A stretch of DNA of 64,000 nucleotides from the NCBI GenBank assembly GCA_964017125.1, contig OZ024903.1:86502747-86566746 (forward strand). The letters are read 5' to 3'. Below, piece by piece: positions 25,801 through 34,003 of the stretch. The position numbers were made by a program, and so were the translations under genes. Origin of the DNA: Flabesymbios commensalis. Its lineage: Eukaryota; Annelida; Polychaeta; Terebellida; Flabelligeridae. The notes beneath the pieces were generated by a model. That model saw nothing but the letters and a program-made list of their open reading frames with translations. It was not told where the DNA came from and did no database searches. The number at the start of each line of letters is the position of its first letter. Positions within the stretch are counted from its first letter, which is position 1.

Positions 25801-28800
25801 TATGTTTTCCCTTATATCACCATTATAATTTATCATTATTTTAATCAATATCACGTTTCAACTAGAATGATCCATATTCAAGCATATGCAAAGAGTGGAA
25901 GAAGTACCTCAATAGTTCTGTAATACGGGTCCAGCAGCAATTTAGCCAAAGCAACAATTTGAGGTGTGCGATCCCACCCATCAGAACAGTGTACTAGAAC
26001 AGGACGATTTTCTTCAGACACAGCATTCACCACAATCACGGCAGTTCTCATCAAGCCACCGATATGGTGGAGCCATTTGGTGTTATCAAGAGCAGCAAGC
26101 CATCTAAGAAAATTACAAAACTTATCATAATGTACAGTCAAAATATCTAAATTTAACAACAAAATTGTAAAATTCAAACATAGAGAATTAGTTGAAACAG
26201 CTAAGTCATCCTGTGCACTCATGGCAGCTTGCAGGCAGACATGTATGGAGAAACCTCTGTGAAGTATTAAGGCGGGGGGTCAATATAAGTGTAAATATTG
26301 TGATTAGCTGCGAGCAATTATGTGGCTTGATGTCCATCAATGTTGCCTTCATTATATAAAAGTGTGCTGTCCTATTTTGGATATTGAATAATATATGATA
26401 GTCAGAAGTTGTTTTGTGCTTCAGAATAATATTATTGTCTAAATTATTGTTCTGATACATTTGCAAATCTTTAAATTGTACAAAGTGGAACATATGAGAC
26501 CATTATTTAACTTTCCCATTGCTAAAAAACTAATTGGTATCCAACAAGTTTCCAAAATGCATCTTATGCAATAATGCAAATATAGAAATATAAAAAGTAT
26601 GACTTACCCAGCTTGATCAAGTGTGAGCGTACAAAGATTACGAACTGCCTGAAAACTCTTACGGATGGAATGAATGTTGGCAAGACTCATGAAGAGGATC
26701 TCACAATTAGGATAGTATTCTGTAAACAAAGCACAGAACATTACAACAAAAGCAATAGAAATTCAGTATTAGAGAATAATCTCATAACATACAAGTTGTA
26801 AGTTTAATTTTGATCACTCTGGAACTGAAATCTCTAAACCTTTTCATCACTGGCTACCCTGAAATTTACACCCTATTTCCACTGGAGTCCCAGGAGAATT
26901 TCACAAATATGACAAACTATGCCTTTGCATCAAAATGGTTCGAAAAACGTTTATAAAATCTCATTTACTTTCATGCATTACAAGAAGTGATACCACACCC
27001 TTGAGTTGGTTTAACAAAATGGCCGACATGGGTGCCGCCATTTTATCTTCACAAATGGCCGAGATAAGGGGGGGCCATGGCCAACATAGGGGTGGCCATT
27101 TGCAAACACAAAATAGCAGCCATCATGTCAGCCATTTTTAGGAACAAAATGGCGGCGCCCATTTTATTTGATCAAACACTTGGCCACAACATGACCACAA
27201 CTGCACTTCCTGTGATGGTCGCCCCTTTTTTGTAAACAAACAATTATAAAATTATATTTAGACGTCCTAACAAGATTTTTCGACAGTTATAGAAAAATAT
27301 AAATTGGATATTGAGAGTGAGATGTTTTTCACACTATATTGCTGTTTGTCTTCACTGGTTGTACACGATGACATCACTGCAGAGCCAGTGAGTCAGTGAC
27401 ACAACCACTGGATGTAAACATGCACTGAAAAAAGTCTCAGACCGGAAAAATGGGAAACAATGGTGAGCCAGTCATTCCTGGAAAAACGGGAAACAGTGGT
27501 GAAAACGTTAGGCCTTACAGTGCAGGGACCGTCTGACGTATGTGGACGTCAGATTCCCGCACAGTAAGAGTAAAAATAATAAAGGCCGTAGACATAACAT
27601 AACATAGGTATTCAAATGAATCGGAAAGAGCTAACTAAGACATTTATGATGATTTCAAAAAATTTCATGGCTTATACAAAGTATTTCAGCGCTTTAAGGG
27701 GTAAATGACAGTGTGAAGTTGGAGTGAGAGATAACAGATTATCACTTTGGAAATTGGCTTTTTAAGTAAAGTACACAGATACGAGTTGCAAAATTTGAAT
27801 GAAAGCTAATGGCAAAAGAATAGGAGAATGAAGCGCATGAAAAATCAGCTTGAGTGGGTGTTTCAAAATCCTGGTATTCAATGGATATGCAGATAATTCT
27901 CCCGCTTTAGTGCAGACAATACTGCTAGGTATACAATGAATATAGAAAAATTTGCAAAGCAAATTTCAATCAATAAATGTTAAAGATGATAACATACCTA
28001 TGCATTCAGATCCTCCACCCTTTGCTCTATTCGCAACTGCTGCAGTATAAGATCTTGCATCAATTACCATCATTTTCTTCTGAGGCGGAGGATCACTTGT
28101 ATTATCTGCAAAGATATATTTGCCAAGTTGTTCTTTATTCTAGAGACTGAAATCGTTACAGCAATTTCAGCACCCATATGAATTACAAAAAATATCACCA
28201 CTTGTGTGTAATATTTGATGATTAAGCATATATTAAATTCAGAACAATGTCATAAAAACTCAAATAAAAACAAATCAGAATGATTTGTAATTTGATTAAA
28301 ATTCAAGACATCAAGCAAATAAAATAGGCCAAAATTGATAAAATAGTTTGTGATATATTTTCATGTAAATACATAATTGAAATCGGGAGATGTCTATTTT
28401 TCATAAATACAAATGGGTTTTTTCACTATTTGAAGCTGTAAATTGTGTCAGCAATGAAAACAAGATGTGACTGTTTTCGGCATGAAAACATTAAAAGCAT
28501 CCCCATTAGATAGGCCTATTTCCTAGACTCGAAACCAGCCCTTTCACTCAGCTCAAGTACTCGAAACAGTTCCCTGTGGTCAATGGCAGCTTGCCAACTC
28601 TTAGCAGGTTGCAGGTCCACTCAGCGACCAGCATGGGTTTGGTAGAACACTGACCTGGTTTGTGACCACTGCATTATTATCCAAACCAAAGATGAAGGTT
28701 AGCAGTGTCTACACATGGGCAGGTGACACTGCTGAAGGAGTGTAGATATTTCCAGGTCAGCCCATGACCACCCCAGTATAAATATATAAGAAAATAATGA

Positions 28801-31800
28801 GAGAATAATGACCCCCCCCCCCCAATTATTTTTTTAAACGGCTGCGGCAGCCATTTTGTTTTTAATGGACGCATCCCAAAAGTTAATCAGATAATCAGAA
28901 ATACATAGAAGACAACCCCACAGAAAGAAAACAATCCAACGAACGATTCATAAGTTTTTTTGCTCAGTGCCAAAAAAAATATATGGGAAGAATTGCTCTG
29001 TGACATATATCAAAATTTACCTTTTTAGTTCAAAGAGCTAAATTTAGTATACGCACATGGCGGCGATGGAAAAATGCTAAGCACTAGAAGCATCCTGATA
29101 TTAATTTGGGACACTTTAACCCTTTCACTGCTACACTGCGGATGTCACATTACTGCGACATTACATAACTAGCAAGGTGATTCACTTGGTTGTGACAGCT
29201 CCCAGTCACCCTTATCGGCACGCAAGTGTGATAGTGGGACGTGGATGTCTTCAAGCCTTCCATACTCGATAATAACGTCATAATTTAAAATAATAACTAT
29301 GCTTGGGAATCCCCGGTTATGACGGATCTGGTAATAAAAGGGTCAATTTCAAATAATTATGCAATGTTACATCATACTTTTAAAATAATTTTGCAGGGAA
29401 AGAGTTAAATAGTAGCAAACAAATTTAGCATTACAATGGTTAAAGGAAATGTAACAATTTAGCATGAAATAAAATTAGAAATCAATTACCACAAGCTCCA
29501 TTTGGTAAGTCTTTATCTGGAGCAGGGGAGCAGTTTTTAAGACAAGCATTGGAGATTTCCTGCAGTAGTGTTTCATCCTGTGGGCTTCGCCAGCCGAGCC
29601 AGCCAACCTCAGGCTGACTACATCTGGCAATAACTGCCCCGTTGTTAACATCTCTGACAAAAAAAAAACAAGAAAATGTCAGTATATGATAAGATAATAG
29701 TTTGTACAATGCTGTGAATAACAAAAAAAGTAATTTTGGATTACTGTTAGACTGCTAAGTTTACCATGTTTACATATTCATGGTATACAAATTGAAGGTA
29801 GAGCTTAGGGTAACACTTTCTTGAAGACAGATATATATGTCACTCTTATTCTAATAGCTAGTCACCCAAAAATACATACATATGTTTGAAAGTTGAAGCT
29901 GATAATTTAGTAAAAGGTTTCAAAATACCATGTTGCACAAATTCAGATTCTCTTCAGATTATCAGTTTGATCAAAATCCACCTAGTGCTTTTTAAGAATT
30001 AAGACCTGGTGGACAATCGATCCATCAAACTGACATTTGGTCATGCCATGATACTCTGCTCAAGCAGGTTAGACAAATCAAAAGACAGCATTGCACAAGT
30101 AGGCCCTACCTCCATGAAACAGAAGGGAAGCGATGGCACGCTCTGAATCCTGCCGCCTTCTCAATCATCTCGTCAGTCACACTGTGAGGTACTATGTGAT
30201 CTTTAGGATAGGTTGAGCAAACTCTGCATAATAAAAAATCAATATTATATATATTGACCTTTCAAGTATGTAACCATTTCTATAAAAAGCAAATAATCAG
30301 TTTTAAATGGCACATTTTTCTTTTAAATTCAACAACCCTCAATATTTAAACAACCTAAAATTGTGGGTCACTGTAGAGAAAAGTTCAAGATGATAAACAT
30401 TTAACCGGATTCCTAATTTAATTTGAAGCTTATTAATTCACATGGGTGAACATGGCAAAGATAAAACATAGTCAGTTAAAGCTGCATTGTAGGCTGATTT
30501 TAAAATAACATGATGTTGTGAAGCTCCTTCTCATTAAAAGCGAAGGCATTCAAAAGGTTAGTCTCTTTGTTGTTTGGAGAAGTAGCTGACAAACTGTAAA
30601 TCAGAATATGAATGATAAATAGTTAGTACATGATCAGATTGTTATTTGGGAATGACCAATGTGATACCTGTAGTTCTCATTAAGATGAGTAATCCTCCAT
30701 GCACTTTTCAAATCAAATCCTAAGCGTGTTGCTTCTCTGTCAAAAAATATATCATGACCCCCTGCAAAAAAAAAAAATTATATATATATAACGTGAAAAA
30801 TTCATAGAAGACATGGTAAACATCCCAATTGTACCCGTGGAGTTAATTAGCATGGACACCTTAATTGAATGCAAAAACTCCCCAACTACTGCTTCTATTG
30901 GATTTTTTGTGAAAAAATAAGTTGCCACGTTGCCTGGTCTACTTTATATAAATTAATGGCAGTGAATTTGTTTTTTTTCTTAAAGTTTACCACATCCAAG
31001 CCAACATATCAAGAAAATAAATGAACTAATAGGAGAAAAATTGTAGATATCTGCATGCCTAATTTTTTTATGACAAAAGAAAAAAAAAATGATGACACAT
31101 TTATCATGCCTATAAAATGATTTACAAGTTGTCAATTTTTCTTAATACACATATCTATAGCTGGTTCTTAAATTGAATGTGATCAAATAGACATTCCTTA
31201 TATAGCTGATTAGATGACAAAAAATGTGGCATTTGTGTCCAGTACATATAATCATTTGTTTTAGTAATTCTTCAGATCTTAATTTATTCAAGTGTTGAAT
31301 GTAATTAAAACAAAACTAAAAGTTTATGTGTCATTTAGCATGTTTAGTAAACCTCCATAATCTACATACTTACACTAATTATGTTGATGATAGTATTTTT
31401 TTCTTGAATAAACTCCACTTAAGTTAACGCCAATAATTATTTAGTTTTTGAACATTTGTATTTATTTTTTTATGTTGAAATGTAACTGTTCCCACAGGTA
31501 AAATGTGCTTAGGAAGAAAGAATACCAAATTTTTTGTCTAGATAACATTTAAATAAGAAAGTTGACTTGACTGTGACCCTTCTAGTTCATGTTAATACCG
31601 GGCTAATACTTTTTGTGTACTGTATCTCATCTATGCTGTGATAGTGAAATAGAGCTTAAATTGGGTGAAACTGATTGATATGACACATTGGGGTAAAATT
31701 TGATAGAACAGTAAAATTACGTTATTTTCATAAAAAAGCACATACCGTCATAAGGTGATGACTGAGCAGAGAGTAGTTCACATCCTGGTGGAGGTTCAAC

Positions 31801-33900
31801 ACCTTCAGGCCTCTCACAGTTATCTTTGGAGCGAGCCCAGAAAGCAAACGCAAACACATTATGCAGTTTTCTTGCTGGTTCAAGAGCCTGACTTAAATAT
31901 CTATACCACTGCATACATTGCTCATTTGTAGGAAATGTACACCTGTAAACAGTTTGAGTATAATTAGTAATTTGTTTTCTTTTTCAAACAAGACGCCAGC
32001 CGGCCACCATAATCCCCTGCCCCGCCTGTGTAATAGAAATTTTTCAGGGTGCATCCTTCCCTGATAACATTTTGTTATAATACAGTAATGGTCTGCTTAG
32101 ATCTAGCACAGTTTGTCATGTAGCCTATACAGTAGAACCTGCTATGAGCAAACACACCTTCTGCATGTAAAAAACGGTCGCTCAAAACAGGTGGTCGTTC
32201 ATAGCATTTTGATCAAAATCGTCTAATTGTAAAATGTCTACATGCAACTAAATATTATGTGTTTTGGGGCACCCTGACACGTCCTGGGATGGCCTTAAAT
32301 TTGCCAGTTCATCTGAATGGCTAATAACAATTTTGCCATTCCTAATTTTTTGGCAGCACCGGACTGGAGGAATGGCCTTATTTCGAGCCCTGTATATATA
32401 ATACAGTACTCTGCAATTGAAACGTGTCAGAGAATGCCAATTTATTTTCTCTTCGCATGTGCCAGTTTCGCATAATGAAAAAATGGAAATTTAGCAAGTG
32501 ATAAAAGGCATTTCTCAAACCGCTAAAAAACGCTAAAAGCTTTCAGCATCTGCTATTTAAATTCATTTTCTCAAACCGCTATTTATGCGAAATTGTTTTT
32601 AGCAAATTGCTAAATGAGAAATTGTTTTTAGTAAATCGCTAACTGCGAAATTGATTTTAGCAAATCGCTAAATATGAATGACCCACATTGATCGGCCCAT
32701 TGGTCGAAGTCGTGGCCAATGCTTTTTTCCCGCCGAACCGGTGCCATATTGGATTGACCGCCATATTGGATGGACAGCTTTGGAAACTCACTTTCCCATT
32801 AGCCAAAAAAAGGTCATAAAATACGATAGTTCCGTTGTGATCGACTTATTGTCAGAAGGCCCGGGCAGCTTGCATGCGGTCTAGCTAAACCAAACAAACA
32901 ACAAACAACATTCATTACTATCAAGTTGACATGAACAAAAAATATTTTTGTGCTACTATTTAACCTATTCAAGGTATGTACCGGTATGCAGGTCAGCATT
33001 GTCATCATTTAACATGTTGATAATTTGAGATCTCACCTAAGAGAATGTGCATCCTTGCAATAGATGTGCAAATGGAAAATGTCCCTCGATTCCAATGTCT
33101 CCACCAAGCCCAGAGGAATGTTTGCAAACGTATCCTTGTACCTGATAAAAAGCCTGTAGTCCGAGAGACAGATCACACCATCTGCTGTTCTACCAAGGTG
33201 TGTGATATTTTCACCACAGAGGGCGGGGAATGGTGGTAACAATGAGGGTTCTTCCTTCATCAGCGTTTTATAAGGATACAGCTCGCTGGGGCTGATGTGC
33301 TCCATACTGCACTCCTCCCCAACCACCGCCTAAAAAAAACAAGCATTGACTGTTTTACAATCCTCTTCTGTAGAAAAGGTAGATCTTGACTAAAAGGAAT
33401 TCTCACATTACACTTATTTATTAATGCGGTTTATAGATTATTTAGAAAGGTCAGGGCAGGCAAGAGAAAAAAAAATTAAAGGTAAATACAACTTCTAAAG
33501 GATTTAAAAAAAAATATTTTTCATTAAAAAAAATGAACATTCATATTTTTGTATTTTAGTCCCATGGAAATATCACTTTTTGGGGATTGGATTTTACAAA
33601 CCTTATATATAGTTATGAAAATTTATCAAATCAGTGCTTATTTAAAGCACATTCCATATATGTGACCCATGTGTCACAATTCTTAGCACTTTTTTTACAT
33701 TATAATCGTCACACACCACAATTCCTAATGATTATAAAATCTTTTAAGGAAAGTGCAAAGAATTGTGACACATGGCCTTTTCTGAATCCTAGATAAAACA
33801 CTGTTTTTTGGTCAAGGTTTTCCGCAACGTACCAGACTGATATTATCATTTAATTTTATGCTGAATTTGTATTATTTGAAATTTGGGTAATACATACCAT
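7689..33900 (-). CDS. MTMR3/4: Myotubularin-related phosphatase, MTMR3/MTMR4 type (whole gene, 16 coding exons)
   Basis: A lipid phosphatase expected to remove the 3-phosphate from PI(3)P and PI(3,5)P2 on endosomal and autophagic membranes. Joining the exons listed separately gives 3483 coding nt, about 1160 residues, close to vertebrate MTMR3 and MTMR4 (about 1200). Domain order is PH-GRAM (about 20-115), phosphatase (about 160-540), acidic Ser-rich linker (547-945), coiled coil (about 970-1010) and FYVE (about 1075-1137). The catalytic loop CSDGWDR starts at about Cys401, so the enzyme should be active. FYVE signatures WVPD, RRKHHCR and RVC are present. Every join is GT-AG and keeps frame. 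Most invertebrates carry one gene equal to the vertebrate MTMR3/MTMR4 pair, so I do not choose between them. Family knowledge comes from memory; no search was run. Confidence 0.96.
7914..8136. mobile_element. TTAA-type hairpin element, AGCGCTG family, in last MTMR intron
   Basis: Starts TTAA-CCCTTAAAGCGCTG and ends CACACTGTAAGAG-TTCA. The hairpin at about 8070-8124 includes ATACGTCAGAATCTG. It lies only about 44 bases from the acceptor of the last coding exon, so its end may overlap the branch-point zone of that intron. Confidence 0.8.
9054..9162. mobile_element. Palindromic short element (CCCAGCAAACA...GTTTACTGGGG) next to a splice site
   Basis: Left end CCCAGCAAACATGAGGCATT, right end AACATCTTGTGTTTACTGGG, with inner GTTGGCTTGATGTTGGCC and GGCATAAAAACAGCATTGGC. 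The element stops 7 bases before the splice donor of the first FYVE exon. Confidence 0.88.
9170..9364 (-). CDS. MTMR3/4: MTMR exon: first half of FYVE domain
   Basis: Residues 1036-1101. Encodes SDVSWEQLDGQEAPVTLWVP then DHVVTHCAACHQQFCIVRRK and HHCR. It holds the FYVE signature WVPD (Trp at about 1075), the first four zinc-binding Cys, and the basic RRKHHCR patch that binds PI(3)P. Acceptor GGTTGACAG, donor TTGCAG|GTAGTA. The donor lies 7 bases from the end of a palindromic mobile element at 9054-9162. Confidence 0.95.
9593..9608 (-). CDS. MTMR3/4: MTMR 16-nt microexon (NLDEND)
   Basis: The coiled-coil exon and the FYVE exon do not join in frame directly; 16 more bases are needed. A good acceptor, CTTCTCCTAG (AG at 9610-9609), and a donor GTAGAG (9592 downward) frame exactly 16 bases. 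Spliced in, they read NLDENDFSLGS, which resembles NLDQNCLSRCS at the same place in vertebrate MTMR3 as I remember it. The total then closes at 1160 codons plus stop. No transcript confirms it. Confidence 0.7.
9811..10066 (-). CDS. MTMR3/4: MTMR exon: coiled coil before FYVE
   Basis: Residues 946-1031. After RRQASGVGRHLDCDG comes a heptad-like helix, VQSRLAQLAADNQQAELEYQ and CRIQQLEAQLRHAKTLLYQ, equal in place to the IQ.RLRQIE..HQQEVE..K coiled coil of MTMR3/4. Acceptor TTTTTTTTTCAG|GTTTG. The donor used here is ACTGTGA|GTGTCA, because only this one keeps frame through the microexon. A stronger-looking donor, ACT|GTGAGT, sits 4 bases upstream and breaks the frame. Confidence 0.88.
10182..10942. 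repeat. Direct duplication of about 250 bp, copies 512 bp apart
   Basis: Copies at about 10182-10430 and 10694-10942 share GGTGGAGATGCAGTATCGGA-like text, GTATGAATTGAATGTATGAA, ACAGCGGCCGCAGCGGCGCC (AGAGGCGCC in copy 2) and ACCAGGACGACAATACCACT. Identity looks high, so the event is fairly recent. No coding meaning found. Confidence 0.88.
11016..11263. mobile_element. TTAA-type hairpin element, AAACCCTCAC family (inverted)
   Basis: Reverse of the copy at 12396-12698: starts CCCTTTCAAGCCTGAATTTA and ends CATCGTGAGGACTAAAAGGG-TTAA. The hairpin (about 11045-11118) pairs CATCTTCATCCACTACAAGC with GGATGAAGATG. Its right TTAA is only 20 bases from the next element. Confidence 0.82.
11284..11515. 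mobile_element. TTAA-type hairpin element, AGCGCTG family
   Basis: TTAA on both sides. Ends CCCTTACAGCGCGG and GCGTTGTAAGAG. A strong hairpin at about 11300-11352 pairs GGGATCGACTTTAGTCGTCA with TGACGACTAAAGTCGATCCC. Confidence 0.9.
12396..12698. mobile_element. TTAA-type hairpin element, AAACCCTCAC family, with doubled hairpin unit
   Basis: TTAA on both sides. Ends CCCTTTAAACCCTCACGATG and GGTAAATTCAGGCTTGAAAG then GG. A unit of about 49 bases (CAAGTCGAGAATTGCGACAG..GTGGATGAAGATGA) occurs twice in tandem at about 12569-12667, where other family members have one. Confidence 0.9.
13400..15180. mobile_element. Probable nonautonomous DNA element with repeated GTGATGTAYGCAAC motifs
   Basis: A 14-base motif GTGATGTAYGCAAC occurs at 13490, 13675 and 13695 (with one inverted at 13503) on the left, and as GTTGCATACATCAC at 14739, 14762, 14949 and 15127 on the right. 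Forward copies at one end and inverted copies at the other suggest subterminal transposase-binding sites. The termini are not clear (GACCATGG occurs near both edges), and no transposase is encoded. Confidence 0.6.
15264..15284. repeat. Poly-G run
   Basis: Twenty-one uninterrupted G on the plus strand, able to form a G-quadruplex. Confidence 0.97.
16951..17003. repeat. Perfect-stem hairpin, AAAGGCAGTATCTGCTTAC
   Basis: AAAGGCAGTATCTGCTTAC and its exact complement flank a 7-base loop, extended by GCC/GGC with small mismatches. A related hairpin lies at 22006-22056. Confidence 0.9.
17270..17460. mobile_element. Degraded palindromic short element
   Basis: Contains CGCTGTGTTAAGGCTGGGCC and CCCGGCATTGACACAGCG, which pair, then a second partial unit ending near GATTCAGCATTGGGTTGGAG. 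Termini are not clean. Confidence 0.45.
17706..17960. repeat. Tandem repeat of about 120 bp inside a transposon
   Basis: Two full units and part of a third share GGCCAGTTGATGCGATTTGC and ATATTAAATACTGATGTATT. They lie inside the TA-flanked element. Confidence 0.85.
21434..21510. mobile_element. Palindromic short element, core only
   Basis: CCCAATGCAGGTTTAATGCT pairs with the later TGGTACAACATTGAGCCAGC arm around GTCAACGACGC. The CCCAGYAAACAC ends are lost. Confidence 0.45.
21848..21941. mobile_element. Palindromic short element
   Basis: CACCCAATGCTGTTTCAACG pairs with AACATTAAAACAGCATTGGG; the right end is CCCCGTGTTTGTTGGG. Inner CCCAGAGTCTTCGACGCTG matches other members. Confidence 0.75.
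22006..22056. repeat. Hairpin related to 16951-17003
   Basis: TGCAAAGGCAGTATTTACTT and GTGAGCAGATACTGCATTTT pair around TTGTAAA with a few mismatches; the stem sequence is shared with the perfect hairpin 5 kb away. Confidence 0.75.
22125..22186. mobile_element. Palindromic short element, right part
   Basis: GACACTGCCGCGACGTTGGC, CCAGCATTAAAACACTACTG and GGATCAATGGGAGTTGTTTA match the right half of the family. Confidence 0.5.
23007..24203 (-). CDS. MTMR3/4: MTMR exon: long acidic Ser-rich linker
   Basis: Residues 547-945 in one 1197-nt exon. It starts ILHPSFHLRHLQVWQAVYL, the counterpart of VLHPVCHVRALHLWTAVYL. Most of the rest is low-complexity, rich in Ser, Glu, Asp and Asn, and probably disordered. 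Two short motifs are kept from vertebrates: KTRSCENLAS (vertebrate KTRSYDNL) and RRLSDPNL (RRCSDPSL). A third, RHLSNPMLRLDEAL, is similar. These R..S sites look like kinase or 14-3-3 sites (inference). Acceptor TTTTTTCTAG, donor AATAAA|GTAAGT. Plus-strand open frames over this exon are shadows. Confidence 0.95.
24632..24802 (-). CDS. MTMR3/4: MTMR exon: end of phosphatase domain
   Basis: Residues 490-546. Encodes VKLVQHTYSCLFGTFLCNFE, then the charged stretch QQRELAQTRRLTCSVWALL and NKKFINMLYRPSPEPV, closing the SID-like region. Phase 0 at both ends: acceptor CATTTTTAG|GTA, donor GAACCA|GTATGT. Confidence 0.95.
25467..25652 (-). CDS. MTMR3/4: MTMR exon: GFQTLVEREWLAFGHKFSDR segment
   Basis: Residues 428-489. 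Encodes GFQTLVEREWLAFGHKFSDR then SNERCPVFLQWLDAVHQLLL and FPCAFQFNQAFL, matching the C-terminal part of the phosphatase domain. Both ends are phase 0: acceptor ATCTTTAG|GGT, donor TTTTTG|GTGAGG. Confidence 0.95.
25908..26103 (-). CDS. MTMR3/4: MTMR exon: catalytic loop (CSDGWDR)
   Basis: Residues 362-427. Encodes the Cys-based active site PVLVHCSDGWDRTPQIVALA followed by KLLLDPYYRTIE. The CX5R loop is intact with the nucleophile Cys at about 401 and the Arg at about 407. The two Asp residues typical of active 3-phosphatases are present, so this is not one of the dead myotubularins. Acceptor TTTTCTTAG|ATGG, donor TGAG|GTACTT. Confidence 0.97.
26608..26719 (-). CDS. MTMR3/4: MTMR exon: EYYPNCEILFMSLANIHSIR segment
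   Basis: Residues 325-362. Encodes EYYPNCEILFMSLANIHSIR then KSFQAVRNLCTLTLDQAG, a direct match to EYYPNCEVVFMGMANIHSIR in the vertebrate proteins. Acceptor TTTACAG|AATAC, donor GCTGG|GTAAGT, a near-consensus donor. Confidence 0.95.
27018..27175. repeat. Cluster of AAAATGGC/GCCATTTT motifs in an intron
   Basis: AAAATGGC or its complement occurs many times in about 150 bases, e.g. AAAATGGCCGACATGGGTGC and AAAATGGCGGCGCCCATTTT. It resembles an array of YY1-like cores but may be simple-repeat drift. Confidence 0.6.
27508..27704. mobile_element. TTAA-type hairpin element, AGCGCTG family
   Basis: Starts GGCCTTACAGTGCAGGGACC and ends TTTCAGCGCTTTAAGGGG. Contains GACGTATGTGGACGTCAGAT and ATTCAAATGAATCGGAAAGA shared with the other copies. 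In the intron between 26719 and 27998. Confidence 0.75.
27998..28105 (-). CDS. MTMR3/4: MTMR exon: VIDARSYTAAVANRAKGGG segment
   Basis: Residues 289-325. After a short DPPPQKK linker it encodes MMVIDARSYTAAVANRAKGG, almost identical to the MTMR3/4 block LLILDARSYTAAVANRAKGG. Acceptor CTTTGCAG|ATAA, donor GCATAG|GTATGT. Confidence 0.95.
28384..28460. repeat. Partial hairpin element, GAAGCTGGAAATTGC family
   Basis: GGGAGATGTCTATTTTTCAT and TTTGAAGCTGTAAATTGTGT match the left half of the 1-205 copy; the right arm is missing. Confidence 0.55.
29116..29346. mobile_element. TTAA-type element, CACTGCTACACTG family
   Basis: TTAA-CCCTTTCACTGCTACACTG at the left and GGTAATAAAAGGG-TCAA at the right. 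About 230 bp, in an MTMR intron. The centre has weaker pairing than the other families. Confidence 0.55.
29490..29653 (-). CDS. MTMR3/4: MTMR exon: NGAVIARCSQPEVGW segment
   Basis: Residues 234-289. Encodes VNNGAVIARCSQPEVGWLGW, one of the most conserved myotubularin blocks, then RSPQDETLLQEISNACLKN and a short variable tail. Vertebrate proteins have a longer acidic insert here; this one is brief and continues in the next exon. Acceptor TTTTTTGTCAG|AGA, donor TTGTG|GTAATT. Confidence 0.94.
30110..30223 (-). CDS. MTMR3/4: MTMR exon: CSTYPKDHIVP segment
   Basis: Residues 196-234. Encodes VCSTYPKDHIVPHSVTDEMI then AAGFRACHRFPSVSWR, the counterpart of the family's C.SYP..L.VP..ITD.E...V.SFR.W.RIP...YR. 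Acceptor ATTATGCAG|AG, donor GGAG|GTAGGG. Confidence 0.93.
30668..30761 (-). CDS. MTMR3/4: MTMR exon: phosphatase entry (GFDLKSAWRIT)
   Basis: Residues 165-196, containing REATRLGFDLKSAWRITHLN followed by ENYR, the family's RMGFD...WR.S..N..Y element at the start of the phosphatase domain. The acceptor has an unbroken T tract (TTTTTTGCAG) and the donor is CTACAG|GTATCA. Phases agree with both neighbours. Confidence 0.93.
31746..31942 (-). CDS. MTMR3/4: MTMR exon: end of PH-GRAM and linker to the phosphatase
   Basis: Residues 99-165. It opens with CTFPTNEQCMQWYRYLSQAL, matching the conserved stretch after CKDS.VVRC in MTMR3/4, then KLHNVFAFAFWA, the counterpart of EDLFAFAYHAW. The rest (CERPEGVEPPPGCELLSAQ) is less conserved. 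Acceptor TTTACAG|GTG, donor GACG|GTATGT. Confidence 0.93.
32130..32225. mobile_element. End of a TA-flanked DNA transposon (solo)
   Basis: CAGTAGAACCTGCTATGAGC followed by GGTCGCTCAAAACAGGTGGT matches the end of the element at 34672. No partner end was found nearby. Confidence 0.6.
32590..32672. repeat. Short tandem repeat, GCGAAATTGTTTTTAGCAAAT unit
   Basis: Three diverged units of about 32 bases built on GAAATTGTTTTTAG and AAATCGCTAA. Confidence 0.7.
33037..33329 (-). CDS. MTMR3/4: MTMR exon: N-terminus and PH-GRAM domain
   Basis: Residues 2-99. The core LGRTADGVICLSDYRLFIRY and the following LGLVETLESRDIFHLHIYCK match the PH-GRAM fold of the MTMR3/4 branch, which binds phosphoinositides and helps dock the enzyme on membranes. 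The acceptor is TTTTTTTTAG at 33331-33330. The donor is CTTAG|GTGAGA, leaving two bases of an Arg codon for the next exon. A second ATG ten codons in (SMEHIS) is a possible but weaker start. Confidence 0.95.
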
Positions 33901-34003
33901 GATAAATTAAGACTACCACGGTGGTGTGCACCAGGTAGATTTATCCAACAGGGAGACACAACAATGTTCTCCACTGCTGTTGCCAGGTGCTGCAAGGAAT
34001 GGT
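33898..34003 (-). CDS. MTMR3/4: MTMR exon with 5' UTR and start codon
   Basis: The acceptor is a run of T followed by AG (34005-34004); the donor is ATG|GTATGT. The last three bases are ATG (33900-33898), with A at -3, and the next exon begins GCG, giving G at +4: a strong start context. Splicing to the phase-0 acceptor at 33329 yields MAVVGEECSMEHIS. This resembles the start of vertebrate MTMR4 as I remember it (MGEEGPPSLEYI). The other 103 bases are 5' UTR. They can be read as an open frame, but that frame does not join the next exon. Confidence 0.75.
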
